A stretch of DNA of 64,000 bases from Rathayibacter sp. VKM Ac-2754 (lineage in GTDB: Bacteria; Actinomycetota; Actinomycetes; Actinomycetales; Microbacteriaceae): the NCBI RefSeq assembly GCF_009807095.1, contig NZ_WUCC01000001.1, forward strand, positions 434,001-498,000. The letters run 5' to 3'. Each line of letters begins with the position of its first letter. The stretch's first letter is position 1. Below are positions 24,531 through 32,938 of the stretch, piece after piece. A program made the translations under genes and the position numbers. Below the pieces are notes generated by a model. It searched no databases, was not told the origin of the DNA, and saw nothing but the letters and a program-made list of their open reading frames with translations.

Positions 24531-25634
24531 ATGCGGCGACGTCGAGTGCAGGACCGGGCCGTCGCGGGCGCGGCGCCCGCCGCCGTCGACTCCGCGGACT
24601 CCACCGACGTCACCCCCGGCATGCGCCTCGCCGCCGCCTGGAGCTGGCGGTTCCTCGCCGTCGCCGCGATGCTCTACCTCGTCGTGCGCCTGGTCGCCCT
24701 GGTCCCCGTCGTCGTCATCCCCGTGCTGATCGCGCTGCTGCTGACGGCGCTGCTCACTCCGCTGCGCGATCGCCTCGAGCGGCTGCGCTGGCCGCGCTGG
24801 CTCTCGGTGCTGGTCTCGATCCTCGCGATGCTGCTGGCGCTCCTCGGCCTGATCGGCCTCGTCGTCGCCCAGTCGCGCTCGGGTTTCAGCGGCATCGGGC
24901 AGCGCCTGCTCGACTCGGTCGACGACGTGGAGGCGTGGCTGCAGGGCCCGCCGCTCTCGTTCACCGACGTGCAGCTCGGCGACTGGGCGCAGGAGGCGGT
25001 GTCGTGGGCCGACATGCAGGCCGCGACGATCGCCTCCGGGGCGCTCGCGGTCGGCTCGCAGGTCGTCGAGCTCTTCGCCGGCGCCCTGCTCACCCTGTTC
25101 TCGCTGATCTTCCTGCTGCTCGACGGGCGGCGCATCTGGGAGTGGATCCTCCGCCTGCTGCCGCCGCGCGCCCGGCCGCCGCTCGAGCGCGGCGGCGCCG
25201 CCGGGTGGCGCACCCTGAGCCAGTTCGTGCGGGCCCAGCTCGGAGTCGCGGCGATCAACGCCGTGGGGATCGGGATCGGCGCCCTCGCCCTGCAGCTGCC
25301 GCTCGTCGTGCCGATCGCGATCGTGGTGTTCCTCGGGTCGTTCGTGCCGATCCTCGGGGCGATCGTCACCGGGGCGCTCGCCGCGCTGGTGGCGCTGCTG
25401 TTCAGCGGGCCGGTCGCCGCACTGGTGATGATCGGCGTCGTCATCGTGGTGCACCTGCTCGAGGGGCACGTGCTGCAGCCGCTCATCCTCGGGACGGCGG
25501 TGAAGGTGCATCCGCTCGCCGTGGTGCTCGGAGTGGCGACGGGGCTCGAGGTGGGCGGCCTCGCGGGCGCGCTGTTCGCGGTGCCGGTGATCGCGACGCT
25601 GAACGCGGCCGTCACCGCGATGCGGGCCCCGTGA
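24531..25634 (+). CDS. AI-2E family transporter (YdiK/PerM-like permease)
   Basis: 367-aa polytopic protein. Two N-terminal helices, a soluble loop (about 110-160), then the typical block GALALQLPLVVPIAIVVFLGSFVPILGAIVTG and HLLEGHVLQPLILGTAVKVHPLAVVLGVATG, which identifies the AI-2E/PerM family. Family members export varied compounds or ions; substrate unknown. GGAGGGG lies before the ATG. It overlaps the methyltransferase start by GTGA. A second paralog lies at 49279. Confidence 0.88.
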   Translation: MRRRRVQDRAVAGAAPAAVDSADSTDVTPGMRLAAAWSWRFLAVAAMLYLVVRLVALVPVVVIPVLIALLLTALLTPLRDRLERLRWPRWLSVLVSILAMLLALLGLIGLVVAQSRSGFSGIGQRLLDSVDDVEAWLQGPPLSFTDVQLGDWAQEAVSWADMQAATIASGALAVGSQVVELFAGALLTLFSLIFLLLDGRRIWEWILRLLPPRARPPLERGGAAGWRTLSQFVRAQLGVAAINAVGIGIGALALQLPLVVPIAIVVFLGSFVPILGAIVTGALAALVALLFSGPVAALVMIGVVIVVHLLEGHVLQPLILGTAVKVHPLAVVLGVATGLEVGGLAGALFAVPVIATLNAAVTAMRAP

Positions 25635-26488
25635 GCGCGTTCGATCCCGAGGTCGCGCCGGGCTCGGTGGTGCTGCCGGCTCTGGCGTGCCCCGTCTGCG
25701 GAGACTCCCTCGCGCCGGACGCGCTGCCGCGACCGACCGTGCTCCGCTGCCCGCTCGGGCACAGCGCCGATGTCGCGCGGCAGGGCTACGTCTCGCTCCT
25801 GCGCGGCCGGCACGCGACCTCGGGCGACACCGCGGCGATGGTGCAGGCGAGGTCCGAGCTTCTCGCCACCGGGCACTTCGGGGCGATCCAGGCGGCGGTG
25901 GCGGAGGCGGTGCCGGGCGATGCGCGGCTCGTCGTCGATCTGGGCTGCGGCACGGGGGCCTACCTCGCGGCCGTGCTCGACGCGCGACCCGGGGCGTCGG
26001 GACTCGGGCTCGACCTCTCGGCGGCGGCGGCGCGCCGTGCCGCGCGAGCGCACCCGCGGGCGGCGATCGCGACGGCCGACCTCTGGCAGCCGCTCCCCCT
26101 CGCCGACGCCAGCGCCGACGCGCTGCTCACGGTCTTCGCGCCGCGGAACGCGCCCGAGATGCTGCGCGTGCTGCGGCCGGGCGGGGTCGCGGTCGTGGTC
26201 ACGCCGCGCGAGCGGCACCTGCACGAGATCCGGACGGAGCTCGGGATGCTCGGGATCGACGCGGGCAAGGCGGAGCGGCTCGACGAGCAGCTGGCGGAGT
26301 TCTCGCTCGCCGCGCGGCGCGAGCTCGACTACGGGGTGCTGATGACGCGGGACGAGCTGCGGGCGGAGGTGCTGATGGGGCCGAGCGCGCACCACGTCGA
26401 TGCGGCGGCGCTCGAGGGGGCGCTGGCGGGGCACGGCGCGGAGACCGCGGTGACGGTCGCGGTGACGGTGTCGGTGTTCACGCGGTAG
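25631..26488 (+). CDS. RlmA-type 23S rRNA (guanine-N1) methyltransferase
   Basis: 285 aa. N-terminal zinc knuckle CPVCGDSL...CPLGH (Cys20, Cys23, Cys40, His44) followed by SADVARQGYVSLL, the signature of RlmA enzymes; then the SAM-binding Rossmann fold VVDLGCGTGAYLAAVL (about 99-114). RlmA(I) methylates G745 in Gram-negatives and RlmA(II)/TlrB methylates G748 in Gram-positives, sometimes giving resistance to tylosin-type macrolides. GTG at 25631 overlaps the transporter stop, so the pair is coupled; a link between export and ribosome protection is inference. Confidence 0.85.
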   Translation: MSAFDPEVAPGSVVLPALACPVCGDSLAPDALPRPTVLRCPLGHSADVARQGYVSLLRGRHATSGDTAAMVQARSELLATGHFGAIQAAVAEAVPGDARLVVDLGCGTGAYLAAVLDARPGASGLGLDLSAAAARRAARAHPRAAIATADLWQPLPLADASADALLTVFAPRNAPEMLRVLRPGGVAVVVTPRERHLHEIRTELGMLGIDAGKAERLDEQLAEFSLAARRELDYGVLMTRDELRAEVLMGPSAHHVDAAALEGALAGHGAETAVTVAVTVSVFTR

Positions 26489-26527
26489 ACGGGGGGGGTC
26501 GGCGTCCTCGCGGAACGGCCGGGACTG

Positions 26528-26774
26528 CTGACGCTGGTGGGTCTCGATACGCCCCTGCGGGGCTACTCGACCAGCATGCAGGGCGGCGCGCGCCGCCTCC
26601 TGCCCGAGAAGAGGGACCTCACGCCGGCCGCCCGGCCCATGCTGATCGAGTAGCCCGCGGAGCGGGCGTATCGAGATCCACCAGCGTCGGAAGGCCGGCT
26701 CGGAAGGCCGATCTCTGACGCTGGTGGGTCTCGATACGCCCCTGCGGGGCTGCGGGCTCGACCAGCGAGCAGGC
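26528..26774 (+). repeat. Repeat cluster R1 in a convergent intergenic region
   Basis: Three copies of the motif GGTGGGTCTCGATACGCCCC...GGGGCTACTCGACCAGCATG: direct at 26528-26586, inverted at 26638-26689, direct and divergent at 26715-26774. Each copy has an internal GCCCC/GGGGC hairpin. The first two form a long inverted pair. The cluster fills the 296-bp gap between the 3' ends of the methyltransferase and photolyase genes; no gene is seen in it. The same family recurs at 38143-38280. Confidence 0.85.
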
Positions 26775-26784
26775 GCGGGGGGCG

Positions 26785-28260
26785 TCAGTAGCTCTCGCGG
26801 TGGCGCTCCTGGGCGACGACGGCCTCGCGGTCGGACAGGCGGCGCAGGCCCGCGAGGGGCTGCGCCATCCGGTGGTTGCCGCGGAGGGCGGGCTCGACGC
26901 GGTCGAGGAACGACCAGTAGCCGGCGGTCACCGGGCAGGCGTCCTCGCCGAGGCGCACCTTCGGGTTGAAGCGGCAGCCGCCGCAGTAGTCCGACATCTT
27001 GTTGATGTAGGCGCCGCCCGACGCGTACGGCTTGGTCGCGACGATGCCGCCGTCGGCGTGCTGCGACATGCCGATCACGTTCGCCGGCATCACCCACTCC
27101 GTGCCGTCGACGAAGACGTCGACGAACCAGTCGTTGAACTCCCCCGGGTCCCAGCCGCGCTGCAGCCCCCAGTTGCCGAGCACCATCAGCCGCTGGATGT
27201 GGTGCGCCCAGCCGTGGCGGCTGACGTCGTCGAGGGTCTCGTGCAGGCAGTTCGCCTCGATGCCCGCCGGGTCCAGGGTGAGCAGCGCCTCCGGGAGCGG
27301 CGTCCTCGCCCCCAGCGCGTTGCTGCGCTCGCGGTAGTCGGGCCCGAGGTGCCAGTAGAGGTGCCAGACGTAGTCGCGCCAGCCCATCACCTGACGGACG
27401 AAGCCCTCGACGCCCGAGAGCGGAGCACCTCCCGACGCGTACTCGGCCTCGGCCGCCTCGACGACGGTGCGGGGGTCGAGCAGTCCGAGATTCAGCGGCG
27501 CGCTCAGCAGCGAGTGCGCCATCGTCCAGTCGCCCGAGAGCATCGCGTCCTCGTAGGTGCCGAAGTCGCCCAGGCGCGACGACACGAAGTCGGCGAGTGC
27601 CGCCTCCGCCTCGGCCGGAGTCGCGGCGAAGCGGCGCGGGCCGTCCTCGCCGACCAGGCGCACAGCCCCCTCGCGCTCCCACTTCGCGAGGTCGGCGCGC
27701 ACCTCCTCGTCGATGTCGTCCTCCTCGGGCCACCACGGGTCGGGGAGGCCGAGCCGCGACGCGCCCTTCGGCGGCGGATTGCGGTTGTCGTGGTCGTAGT
27801 TCCACTTGCCGCCCTCGGGCTGGGCGCCGCGCATCAGGATCCCCGTGCGCTCGCGGCTCCAGCGGTAGAAGTCCTCGAGCAGGAGGCGGGACCCCGCCCG
27901 CGAGAGCGCCCACTCGCGGAAGTCCTCCTCCTCGGTCACGAAGCCGCGGCTGGGGAGGACGCTCATGCCCATCCGGCGCGCGAGACGGCGTCCGCCGCGC
28001 GTCGGCGGGTCGATGACCTCGAGGTCGTCGCGACCCGCCAGGCCCTCGGCGAACGTCTCGGCGCGGACGTACTCGACCCGGTCGCCGAGCTCGCGCCCGC
28101 GGTGCCGCAGCGCCGAGAGGAGCAGCTGCGCCTTCGCCCGGTGCATCGGCCGCCGACCGAAGGCCGAGCGGGCTTCGACGAGCAGCATCGGACCGCCGTC
28201 GTCGAAGAGGGGGCCGAGCTGTCCGATGACACTCCAGCGGGTTCGGGTCGGTGCGCTCAC
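26785..28260 (-). CDS. Iron-sulfur bacterial cryptochrome/photolyase (FeS-BCP, (6-4) photolyase type)
   Basis: 491 aa, PhrB/CryB-like. Conserved GGKWNYDHDNR (about residue 150-165), VEGFVRQVMGWRDYVW, HHIQRLMVLGNWGL and MGWRDY-type FAD contacts. Four cysteines (338, 426, 429, 442) show spacing 88/3/13, identical to the known [4Fe-4S] ligands of Agrobacterium PhrB. Expected to repair (6-4) photoproducts using FAD, a lumazine antenna and light. The GTG at 28258-28260 has a leaderless -10 (TAGCGT). Single-gene unit. Confidence 0.93.
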   Translation of the reverse strand: MSAPTRTRWSVIGQLGPLFDDGGPMLLVEARSAFGRRPMHRAKAQLLLSALRHRGRELGDRVEYVRAETFAEGLAGRDDLEVIDPPTRGGRRLARRMGMSVLPSRGFVTEEEDFREWALSRAGSRLLLEDFYRWSRERTGILMRGAQPEGGKWNYDHDNRNPPPKGASRLGLPDPWWPEEDDIDEEVRADLAKWEREGAVRLVGEDGPRRFAATPAEAEAALADFVSSRLGDFGTYEDAMLSGDWTMAHSLLSAPLNLGLLDPRTVVEAAEAEYASGGAPLSGVEGFVRQVMGWRDYVWHLYWHLGPDYRERSNALGARTPLPEALLTLDPAGIEANCLHETLDDVSRHGWAHHIQRLMVLGNWGLQRGWDPGEFNDWFVDVFVDGTEWVMPANVIGMSQHADGGIVATKPYASGGAYINKMSDYCGGCRFNPKVRLGEDACPVTAGYWSFLDRVEPALRGNHRMAQPLAGLRRLSDREAVVAQERHRESY

Positions 28261-28273
28261 CCGGCTCACGCTA
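28261..28273 (-). promoter_or_regulatory. Leaderless -10 of the photolyase gene
   Basis: TAGCGT (28268-28273) lies 7 nt before the GTG start, fixing the start codon. Confidence 0.5.
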
Positions 28274-28442
28274 GGCCGCAGGGCGGATCCCCACCAGGAG
28301 TTGCGCAGGGGGCGACCGGCACGGATGTGCAGCCGCAACACCTTGCACCGCCCGCCCGGATGCAGAATCGTCGGACGAGCAGAACCCGGCGCCCCCGATC
28401 AGGTGGCGCGCCGCTCCGGACGCGATGAAGCGAGGACCCGAC

Positions 28443-28733
28443 ATGGCACACGACGACGAGACTCCCGAGACCGACAGCGCCGCCCGCCGCGGCCGCCACC
28501 TGGCGGACGAGACCGCGCACACCGAGACGACCGCGACCGACACGACCGCGACTCCCGATGGCGAGTACACCTCGACCGAGGGCGTCTCGCACACCGCGAG
28601 CGACGAGCAGGGCAGCTACGTCGACACCTCCGCGCACGAGGAGGAGAGCGACGAGAAGGGCAGCTACGTCGACACCGAGACGGCTGGCGCCGACTCGGAC
28701 GTCGAGGGCGAGTACACCGACCGCGACGAGTGA
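28443..28733 (+). CDS. Small acidic protein with G-E/S-Y-T/V repeats
   Basis: 96 aa, unrecognised. Highly acidic and Thr/Ser-rich, no hydrophobic core. Four short repeats GEYTST, GSYVDT, GSYVDT and GEYTDR are spaced 15-20 residues apart from residue 40 on, each centred on a single Tyr. GAGGA precedes the ATG. Probably intrinsically disordered; repeated Tyr could be phosphorylation or binding sites, which is speculation. Confidence 0.65.
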   Translation: MAHDDETPETDSAARRGRHLADETAHTETTATDTTATPDGEYTSTEGVSHTASDEQGSYVDTSAHEEESDEKGSYVDTETAGADSDVEGEYTDRDE

Positions 28734-28749
28734 CCCTCGGCGCGCCCGC

Positions 28750-29982
28750 TCACTGCGAGCGGGCGCGCCGCAGCCTCGCGAAGCGGTAGACCGCCCCGAT
28801 CGCGAAGACGGCGACGCCTCCGAGGATCGAGCCGATCGGAAGCGTGACGACGAGGACCACGCAGCCGATCGCCCCGCCGACGGCGACGGCGCGCGGGTAG
28901 CGGCGGAACGGCGGCTCCTGCCGCAGCGCCGACAGGTTCGCGACCAGGTAGTAGAGCAGCACCCCGAACGACGAGAAGCCGATCGCCGAGCGCAGGTCGA
29001 GCGTCAGCACCAGGAGGATCACGACGGCGCCGAGGGCGACCTCGGCGCGGCGCGGGACGCTGCGCACCGGATCGACGTGGGCCAGCGTCCGCGGCAGGTC
29101 GCCCTCGCGTGCCATCGCCAGCGTCGTGCGGCCGATGCCCGCGATCAGGGCGAGCAGTGCGCCGAGGCTCGCCGCCGCCGCGCCGACGCGGACGACCGGG
29201 GCGACCCACGGCCAGGCCGCGGTCGCCTCGACGAGCGGCTCGGTCGACTCCGCCAGCCCCTCGGGGCCGAGGGCGGCGAGCAGCGACGACCCGATCACGG
29301 CGTAGACGAGCACGGCGAGCGCGAGGGCGCCGAGGACCGCCCGCGGGATCGTGCGGGACGGATCCCGCACCTCCTCCCCCATCGTCGCCAGGCGCGCATA
29401 GCCGGCGAAGGCGAAGAACAGCAGTCCGGCCGACTGCAGCACCCCGTAGGCGTCGAACGCGCCGGTGAACGCCCCGACCGGCGCGGGGCCGCCCGCGACC
29501 GACGCGGCGACCGCCAGCGCGAGCACCACCAGCACGATCGACACGATGATGCGCGTCGCGAGCGCGGTCCGGGTGACCCCGAGCGTGTTCACGGCGACCA
29601 GGGCGGCCACGGCGAGCGCCGCGATCGGTCGCTCCCACCCCGGAGGCGCCGCGTAGGCCGCGAAGGTCAGCGCCATCGCCGCGCAGCTGGCCGTCTTGCC
29701 GACGACGAAGCCCCAGCCGGCGAGGAACCCGGGCCACTCGCCGAGGTGCTCGCGGCCGTAGACGTAGGTGCCGCCCGAGCGGGGGTGCTGTGCGGCGAGC
29801 TGCGCCGAGGAGGAGGCGTTGGCCCAGGCGACGAGCGCGGCGAGCGCGAGGCCGGCGAGCAGCCAGGGGCCCGCCGCGGCGGCGGCCGGGGCGAACGCCG
29901 AGAAGAGCCCGGCGCCGAGCATCGAGCCGAGCCCGATGAACACGGCGTCGCCGGTGCCGAGGCGGCGCTGCAGATCGGTCAT
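28750..29982 (-). CDS. APC-superfamily amino acid/polyamine permease
   Basis: 410 aa with about 12 helices. Helix 1 carries the unwound motif GLGSMLGAGLFSAF and the first loop SSAQLAAQHPRSGGTYVYGREHLGEWPGFLAGW, both diagnostic of the APC family; FAFAGYARLATMGEEVRDPSRTIPRA is the conserved helix 6 region with a cytoplasmic loop. Slightly short for the family. Substrate unpredicted. The ATG at 29980-29982 was chosen over an upstream in-frame ATG because homologous permeases begin near this point. Confidence 0.88.
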   Translation of the reverse strand: MTDLQRRLGTGDAVFIGLGSMLGAGLFSAFAPAAAAAGPWLLAGLALAALVAWANASSSAQLAAQHPRSGGTYVYGREHLGEWPGFLAGWGFVVGKTASCAAMALTFAAYAAPPGWERPIAALAVAALVAVNTLGVTRTALATRIIVSIVLVVLALAVAASVAGGPAPVGAFTGAFDAYGVLQSAGLLFFAFAGYARLATMGEEVRDPSRTIPRAVLGALALAVLVYAVIGSSLLAALGPEGLAESTEPLVEATAAWPWVAPVVRVGAAAASLGALLALIAGIGRTTLAMAREGDLPRTLAHVDPVRSVPRRAEVALGAVVILLVLTLDLRSAIGFSSFGVLLYYLVANLSALRQEPPFRRYPRAVAVGGAIGCVVLVVTLPIGSILGGVAVFAIGAVYRFARLRRARSQ

Positions 29983-30024
29983 CCCCCGTGTGTACCGCAC
30001 GCGGGGAAACATCGGGTGCCCAGA

Positions 30025-30043
30025 GCTTCAGGCGGGCTTCAGC
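30025..30043 (+). promoter_or_regulatory. Direct-repeat operator GCTTCAG-N4-GCTTCAG (regulator operon)
   Basis: GCTTCAG at 30025-30031 and 30036-30042, an 11-bp period typical for OmpR/PhoB-family regulators. A -10 TAGCCT follows at 30055-30060. The same arrangement occurs at 32288 before the PepSY gene, implying autoregulation. Confidence 0.7.
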
Positions 30044-30106
30044 AGGGTCGCCGCTAGCCTGGGCCGAGCCGCGCGGGGCGCGCGAGCCGAGCCTCGGGAG
30101 GCCGCC

Positions 30107-30778
30107 ATCCGCATCCTGGTCGTCGACGACGAGATCAACCTGCTGCGCGCGCTCGAGACCGGGCTCGAGGCCGAGGGCTTCGCCGTCGACACCGCCACGA
30201 CCGGCACCGACGCGCTCTGGCTCGCGAGCTAGGCCGACTACGCCGCGATCGTGCTCGACCTGATGCTCCCCGATGTCAGCGGCTTCCGGGTCTGCGAGCG
30301 GCTCCGCGCCGCGGAGGACTGGACGCCCATCCTGATGCTGACCGCGAAGGACGGCGACCTCGACCAGGTCGAGGCGCTCGACACCGGAGCCGACGACTAC
30401 CTCACCAAGCCGTTCTCGTTCCCGGTGCTCGTGGCGCGGCTGCGCGCGCTGATCCGCCGCGGCGCCGCCGAGCGCCCGACCGTGCAGGTGGTGGGCGACC
30501 TCGTGCTCGACCCGGCCGCGCGGCGCGTCGAGCGCGGCGGGATGCCGATCGCGCTCACCGCGCGCGAGTTCAGCGTGCTCGAGTACCTGGTCTCGCGCGC
30601 CGGCGACGTCGTCTCGAAGCGCGACGTGCTCGGCGCCGTCTGGGACTTCGACTTCGACGGCGACCCCAACATCGTGGAGGTCTACATCCGCACCCTCCGC
30701 AACAAGATCGACCGGCCGTTCGGCGTCGACACCATCCGCACGCAGCGCGGTGCGGGCTACTCGCTGGTGGCGCCGTGA
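30107..30778 (+). pseudogene. OmpR/PhoB-type response regulator, interrupted by TAG and lacking a standard start codon
   Basis: Encodes a 223-codon regulator: receiver domain IRILVVDDEINLLRALETGLE with acidic pocket, phospho-Asp51 in VLDLMLPD, TAKDGDLDQVEALDTGADDYLTKPF, then a winged helix (LTAREFSVLEYLVSRAGDVVSKRDVL, VEVYIRTLRNKID). Two lesions are visible. Codon 42 is TAG (30230-30232) where relatives have a sense codon, probably GAG. The codon after the GGGAGG site, where ATG is expected (MRILVVDDE), is ATC. No alternative ATG, GTG or TTG lies in frame nearby. The downstream kinase is intact. Recent decay, sequencing error or recoding are all possible. Confidence 0.8.
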
Positions 30779-32079
30779 GGAGGCGGTCGCTGCGCACCCG
30801 CATCGTGCTCGCGGCCACGGCCGTGGTCGCCCTCGCGGCGGTGCTCGGCGGGATCGCGTTCGTGCTCGTGCTCTCGTCCGTTCTCGCGGCGAGCGCGGCG
30901 ACCTCGGCCGAGGCGGAGGCGGAGCGGATCGGCGCGCTGGTCGAGAGCGGCGGTGCCGGTGCGGTGCGGGCCTCGGAGGGCGTGGTGCAACTGGTGGTCG
31001 ACGGGCGCGTCGTGGCGGCCGGCGAGGACGCCGAGGACCTCCCCCCTCTCGCGACCGACGAGGTGGACGAGCCGTTCACCGCGACACCCGAGGACGAGGA
31101 TCCCGTCGTCGTGGCGACGCAGCAGCTCGACGACGGCTCGCTCGTGGTCGTCGGCGTCCCCGACGAGGGCCGGGCGGAGGCGGTCGCGACGACGATCGCG
31201 CTGCTCGCGGTGGCGGTGCCGCTGCTCGTGCTCTTCGTCGCCGTCGTCTGCGCGGTGGTGGTCGGGCGCGCGCTGCGCCCCGTGGACCGGATGCGCGCGG
31301 AGGCCGACGCGGTCACCGCCTCCGCGCTGGACCGGCGGGTCGCCGAGCCGGGGTCGGGCGACGAGATCGACCGCCTGGCGCAGACCCTCAACCGGATGCT
31401 GGAGCGACTCGAGAGCGCGCAGTCGCGGCAGCGGAGGTTCGTGTCCGACGCGTCGCACGAGCTGCGGTCGCCGGTCGCGGCGCTGCGGCAGACGGCGGAG
31501 GTGGCGCTCGCGCACCCGGACAGGCTCGACTCCGCTCGGCTCGCCACGACGGTGGCCGAGGAGTCGGTGCGGATGGGCGGGCTGATCGAGGGTCTGCTGC
31601 TGCTCGCGCGCGCCGACGAGGCACGGCTGGCGGTGGTCGCCGCGCCGGTCGACCTCGACGATCTGGCGCTCGGCGAGGTGCGGCGGCTGCGCGACTCCGG
31701 AGTCGCCGTCGAGGCGGGCGGGGTCTCGCCGGTGCAGGCCGTGGCCGACGGAGCACTGCTCGGGCGGGCGCTGCGGAACCTGGTCGACAACGCCGTGCGT
31801 CACCGGCACTCGCGACTGGCGGTGGCGACGCGCGCCGAGGGGGCGTGGGCGGTGCTCGCGGTCGACGACGACGGGCCGGGGATCCCGGTCGGGGAGCGAG
31901 CGCGGGTGCTGGAGCGCTTCGTGCGGCTCGACGAGGGGCGTGCGCGCGACGCCGGAGGGTCGGGGCTGGGTCTCGCGATCGTGGCCGAGATCGCGGCGGC
32001 GCACGGCGGCTCGGTCGAGGTCGAGGCGTCGCCGCTCGGGGGTGCACGGGTGACGCTGCGGGTGCCGCGCGAGCGCTGA
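30775..32079 (+). CDS. Sensor histidine kinase (EnvZ/PhoR class)
   Basis: 434 aa. Helix 1 (about 10-40), an extracytoplasmic loop, helix 2 near 135-160, HAMP domain (GRALRPVDRMRAEADAVTASALDRRV), dimerisation/phosphoacceptor helix RRFVSDASHELRSPVAALRQ with His in SHELRSP, and ATPase with N box LRNLVDNAVRHRHS, G1 VDDDGPGIPVGE and G2 GGSGLGLAIVAEIAAAHGGS. It starts at GTG 30775 overlapping the regulator stop, so it depends on the broken regulator for coupling. Likely senses an envelope signal and pairs with the PepSY gene downstream. Confidence 0.88.
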   Translation: MRRRSLRTRIVLAATAVVALAAVLGGIAFVLVLSSVLAASAATSAEAEAERIGALVESGGAGAVRASEGVVQLVVDGRVVAAGEDAEDLPPLATDEVDEPFTATPEDEDPVVVATQQLDDGSLVVVGVPDEGRAEAVATTIALLAVAVPLLVLFVAVVCAVVVGRALRPVDRMRAEADAVTASALDRRVAEPGSGDEIDRLAQTLNRMLERLESAQSRQRRFVSDASHELRSPVAALRQTAEVALAHPDRLDSARLATTVAEESVRMGGLIEGLLLLARADEARLAVVAAPVDLDDLALGEVRRLRDSGVAVEAGGVSPVQAVADGALLGRALRNLVDNAVRHRHSRLAVATRAEGAWAVLAVDDDGPGIPVGERARVLERFVRLDEGRARDAGGSGLGLAIVAEIAAAHGGSVEVEASPLGGARVTLRVPRER

Positions 32080-32100
32080 GCGGGCTCGTGGCGGGCGCAG

Positions 32101-32275
32101 GTTCGGCTCGTGAGAACAGGTTCGGCTCGCGAGAACGAGCGGCTTCCGCGAGCCGAACGCGATTCTGCGAGCCGGAGATGGGCGGACGGCGAGTTCGGCT
32201 CGTGAAAACACACTCGGCTCGCGAGAACGAGCGGATTCGGCGAGCCGAACGCGATTCTGCGAGCCGGAGGTAGTC
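32101..32275 (+). repeat. Two tandem copies of repeat family R3
   Basis: Near-identical units begin at 32101 and 32193 (92-bp period). Each contains an inverted pair; in unit 1 GTTCGGCTCGCG (32120-32131) and CGCGAGCCGAAC (32147-32158) are perfect 12-bp arms, followed by GCGATTCTGCGAGCCGGAG. A third copy lies at 15713. Located between the kinase and PepSY genes; no gene in this 284-bp gap. Confidence 0.8.
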
Positions 32276-32287
32276 GGGCGGGACGGC

Positions 32288-32305
32288 GCTTCAGGGGGGC
32301 TTCAG
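32288..32305 (+). promoter_or_regulatory. Direct-repeat operator GCTTCAG-N4-GCTTCAG (PepSY gene)
   Basis: GCTTCAG at 32288-32294 and 32299-32305, again with an 11-bp period and at the same distance to the start codon (about 58-63 nt) as the copy upstream of the regulator gene. It marks the PepSY gene as a target of this two-component system. Confidence 0.7.
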
Positions 32306-32363
32306 CGGGGGCGGGCGAGAGTGGGCGCGGCGTCGACGAGCGGCGCCGGAGACGGAGCGGATC

Positions 32364-32918
32364 ATGCAGAAGAAGACGAAGATCATCACGGGGATCGCCG
32401 GAGTGATCGTGCTGGTCGGTGCGGGCACGGGGATCGCGTACGCGGCGACGGACGGCTTCGAGGGCTCGGACCGGCTGACCGGCTCCGACCTCGATCGCGC
32501 CAGTGAGGCCGCGATCGCCGAGATCGGCGGCGGGATCGTGACCTCGGCCGAGCGCGACGACGACGGTGCCACCGGGTACGAGCTGGAGCTGCGCGGCGAC
32601 GACGGCATCGAGTACGACGTGAGGCTCGACGACTCCTTCGGCGTGATCGTCGTCGACGCGGACGACGACCGCGACAGCACGGCGGCAGCCTCCGCGCCCA
32701 CGGACGCTCCGGCGGTCGACCCCGACGACCTCGTCGGCGACGAGCTCGCCCGCGCGAGCGAGGCCGCGCTCGCGGCGGTCGGCGGCGGCACCGTGACTGA
32801 GGCGGAGCGCAGCGATGACGCCGACCACGCCTACGACGTCGAGGTGACCCGCGCCGACGGGACCGACGTGGACGTCGACCTCGACGCCTCCTTCGCGGTC
32901 ACCGCCACTCGGGACTGA
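32364..32918 (+). CDS. Membrane-anchored protein with two PepSY domains
   Basis: 184 aa. A single N-terminal helix (IITGIAGVIVLVGAGTGIAYA) anchors two PepSY repeats, about 35-95 (LDRASEAAIAEIGGGIVTSAERDDD, YELELRGDDGIEYDVRLD) and 125-184 (LARASEAALAAVGGGTVTEAER, YDVEVTRADGTDVDVDLD). PepSY domains commonly inhibit proteases or sense envelope conditions and often lie next to two-component systems. Here it follows the kinase and carries the same operator as the regulator gene. Confidence 0.85.
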   Translation: MQKKTKIITGIAGVIVLVGAGTGIAYAATDGFEGSDRLTGSDLDRASEAAIAEIGGGIVTSAERDDDGATGYELELRGDDGIEYDVRLDDSFGVIVVDADDDRDSTAAASAPTDAPAVDPDDLVGDELARASEAALAAVGGGTVTEAERSDDADHAYDVEVTRADGTDVDVDLDASFAVTATRD

Positions 32919-32938
32919 CGCGCGGGCACGGCGACGGT

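Noticed and set aside
30107-30778. A functional short regulator starting at GTG 30251
   Set aside because: It would lack the acidic pocket and first helix-strand unit of the receiver and has no ribosome-binding site; unlikely to fold normally.
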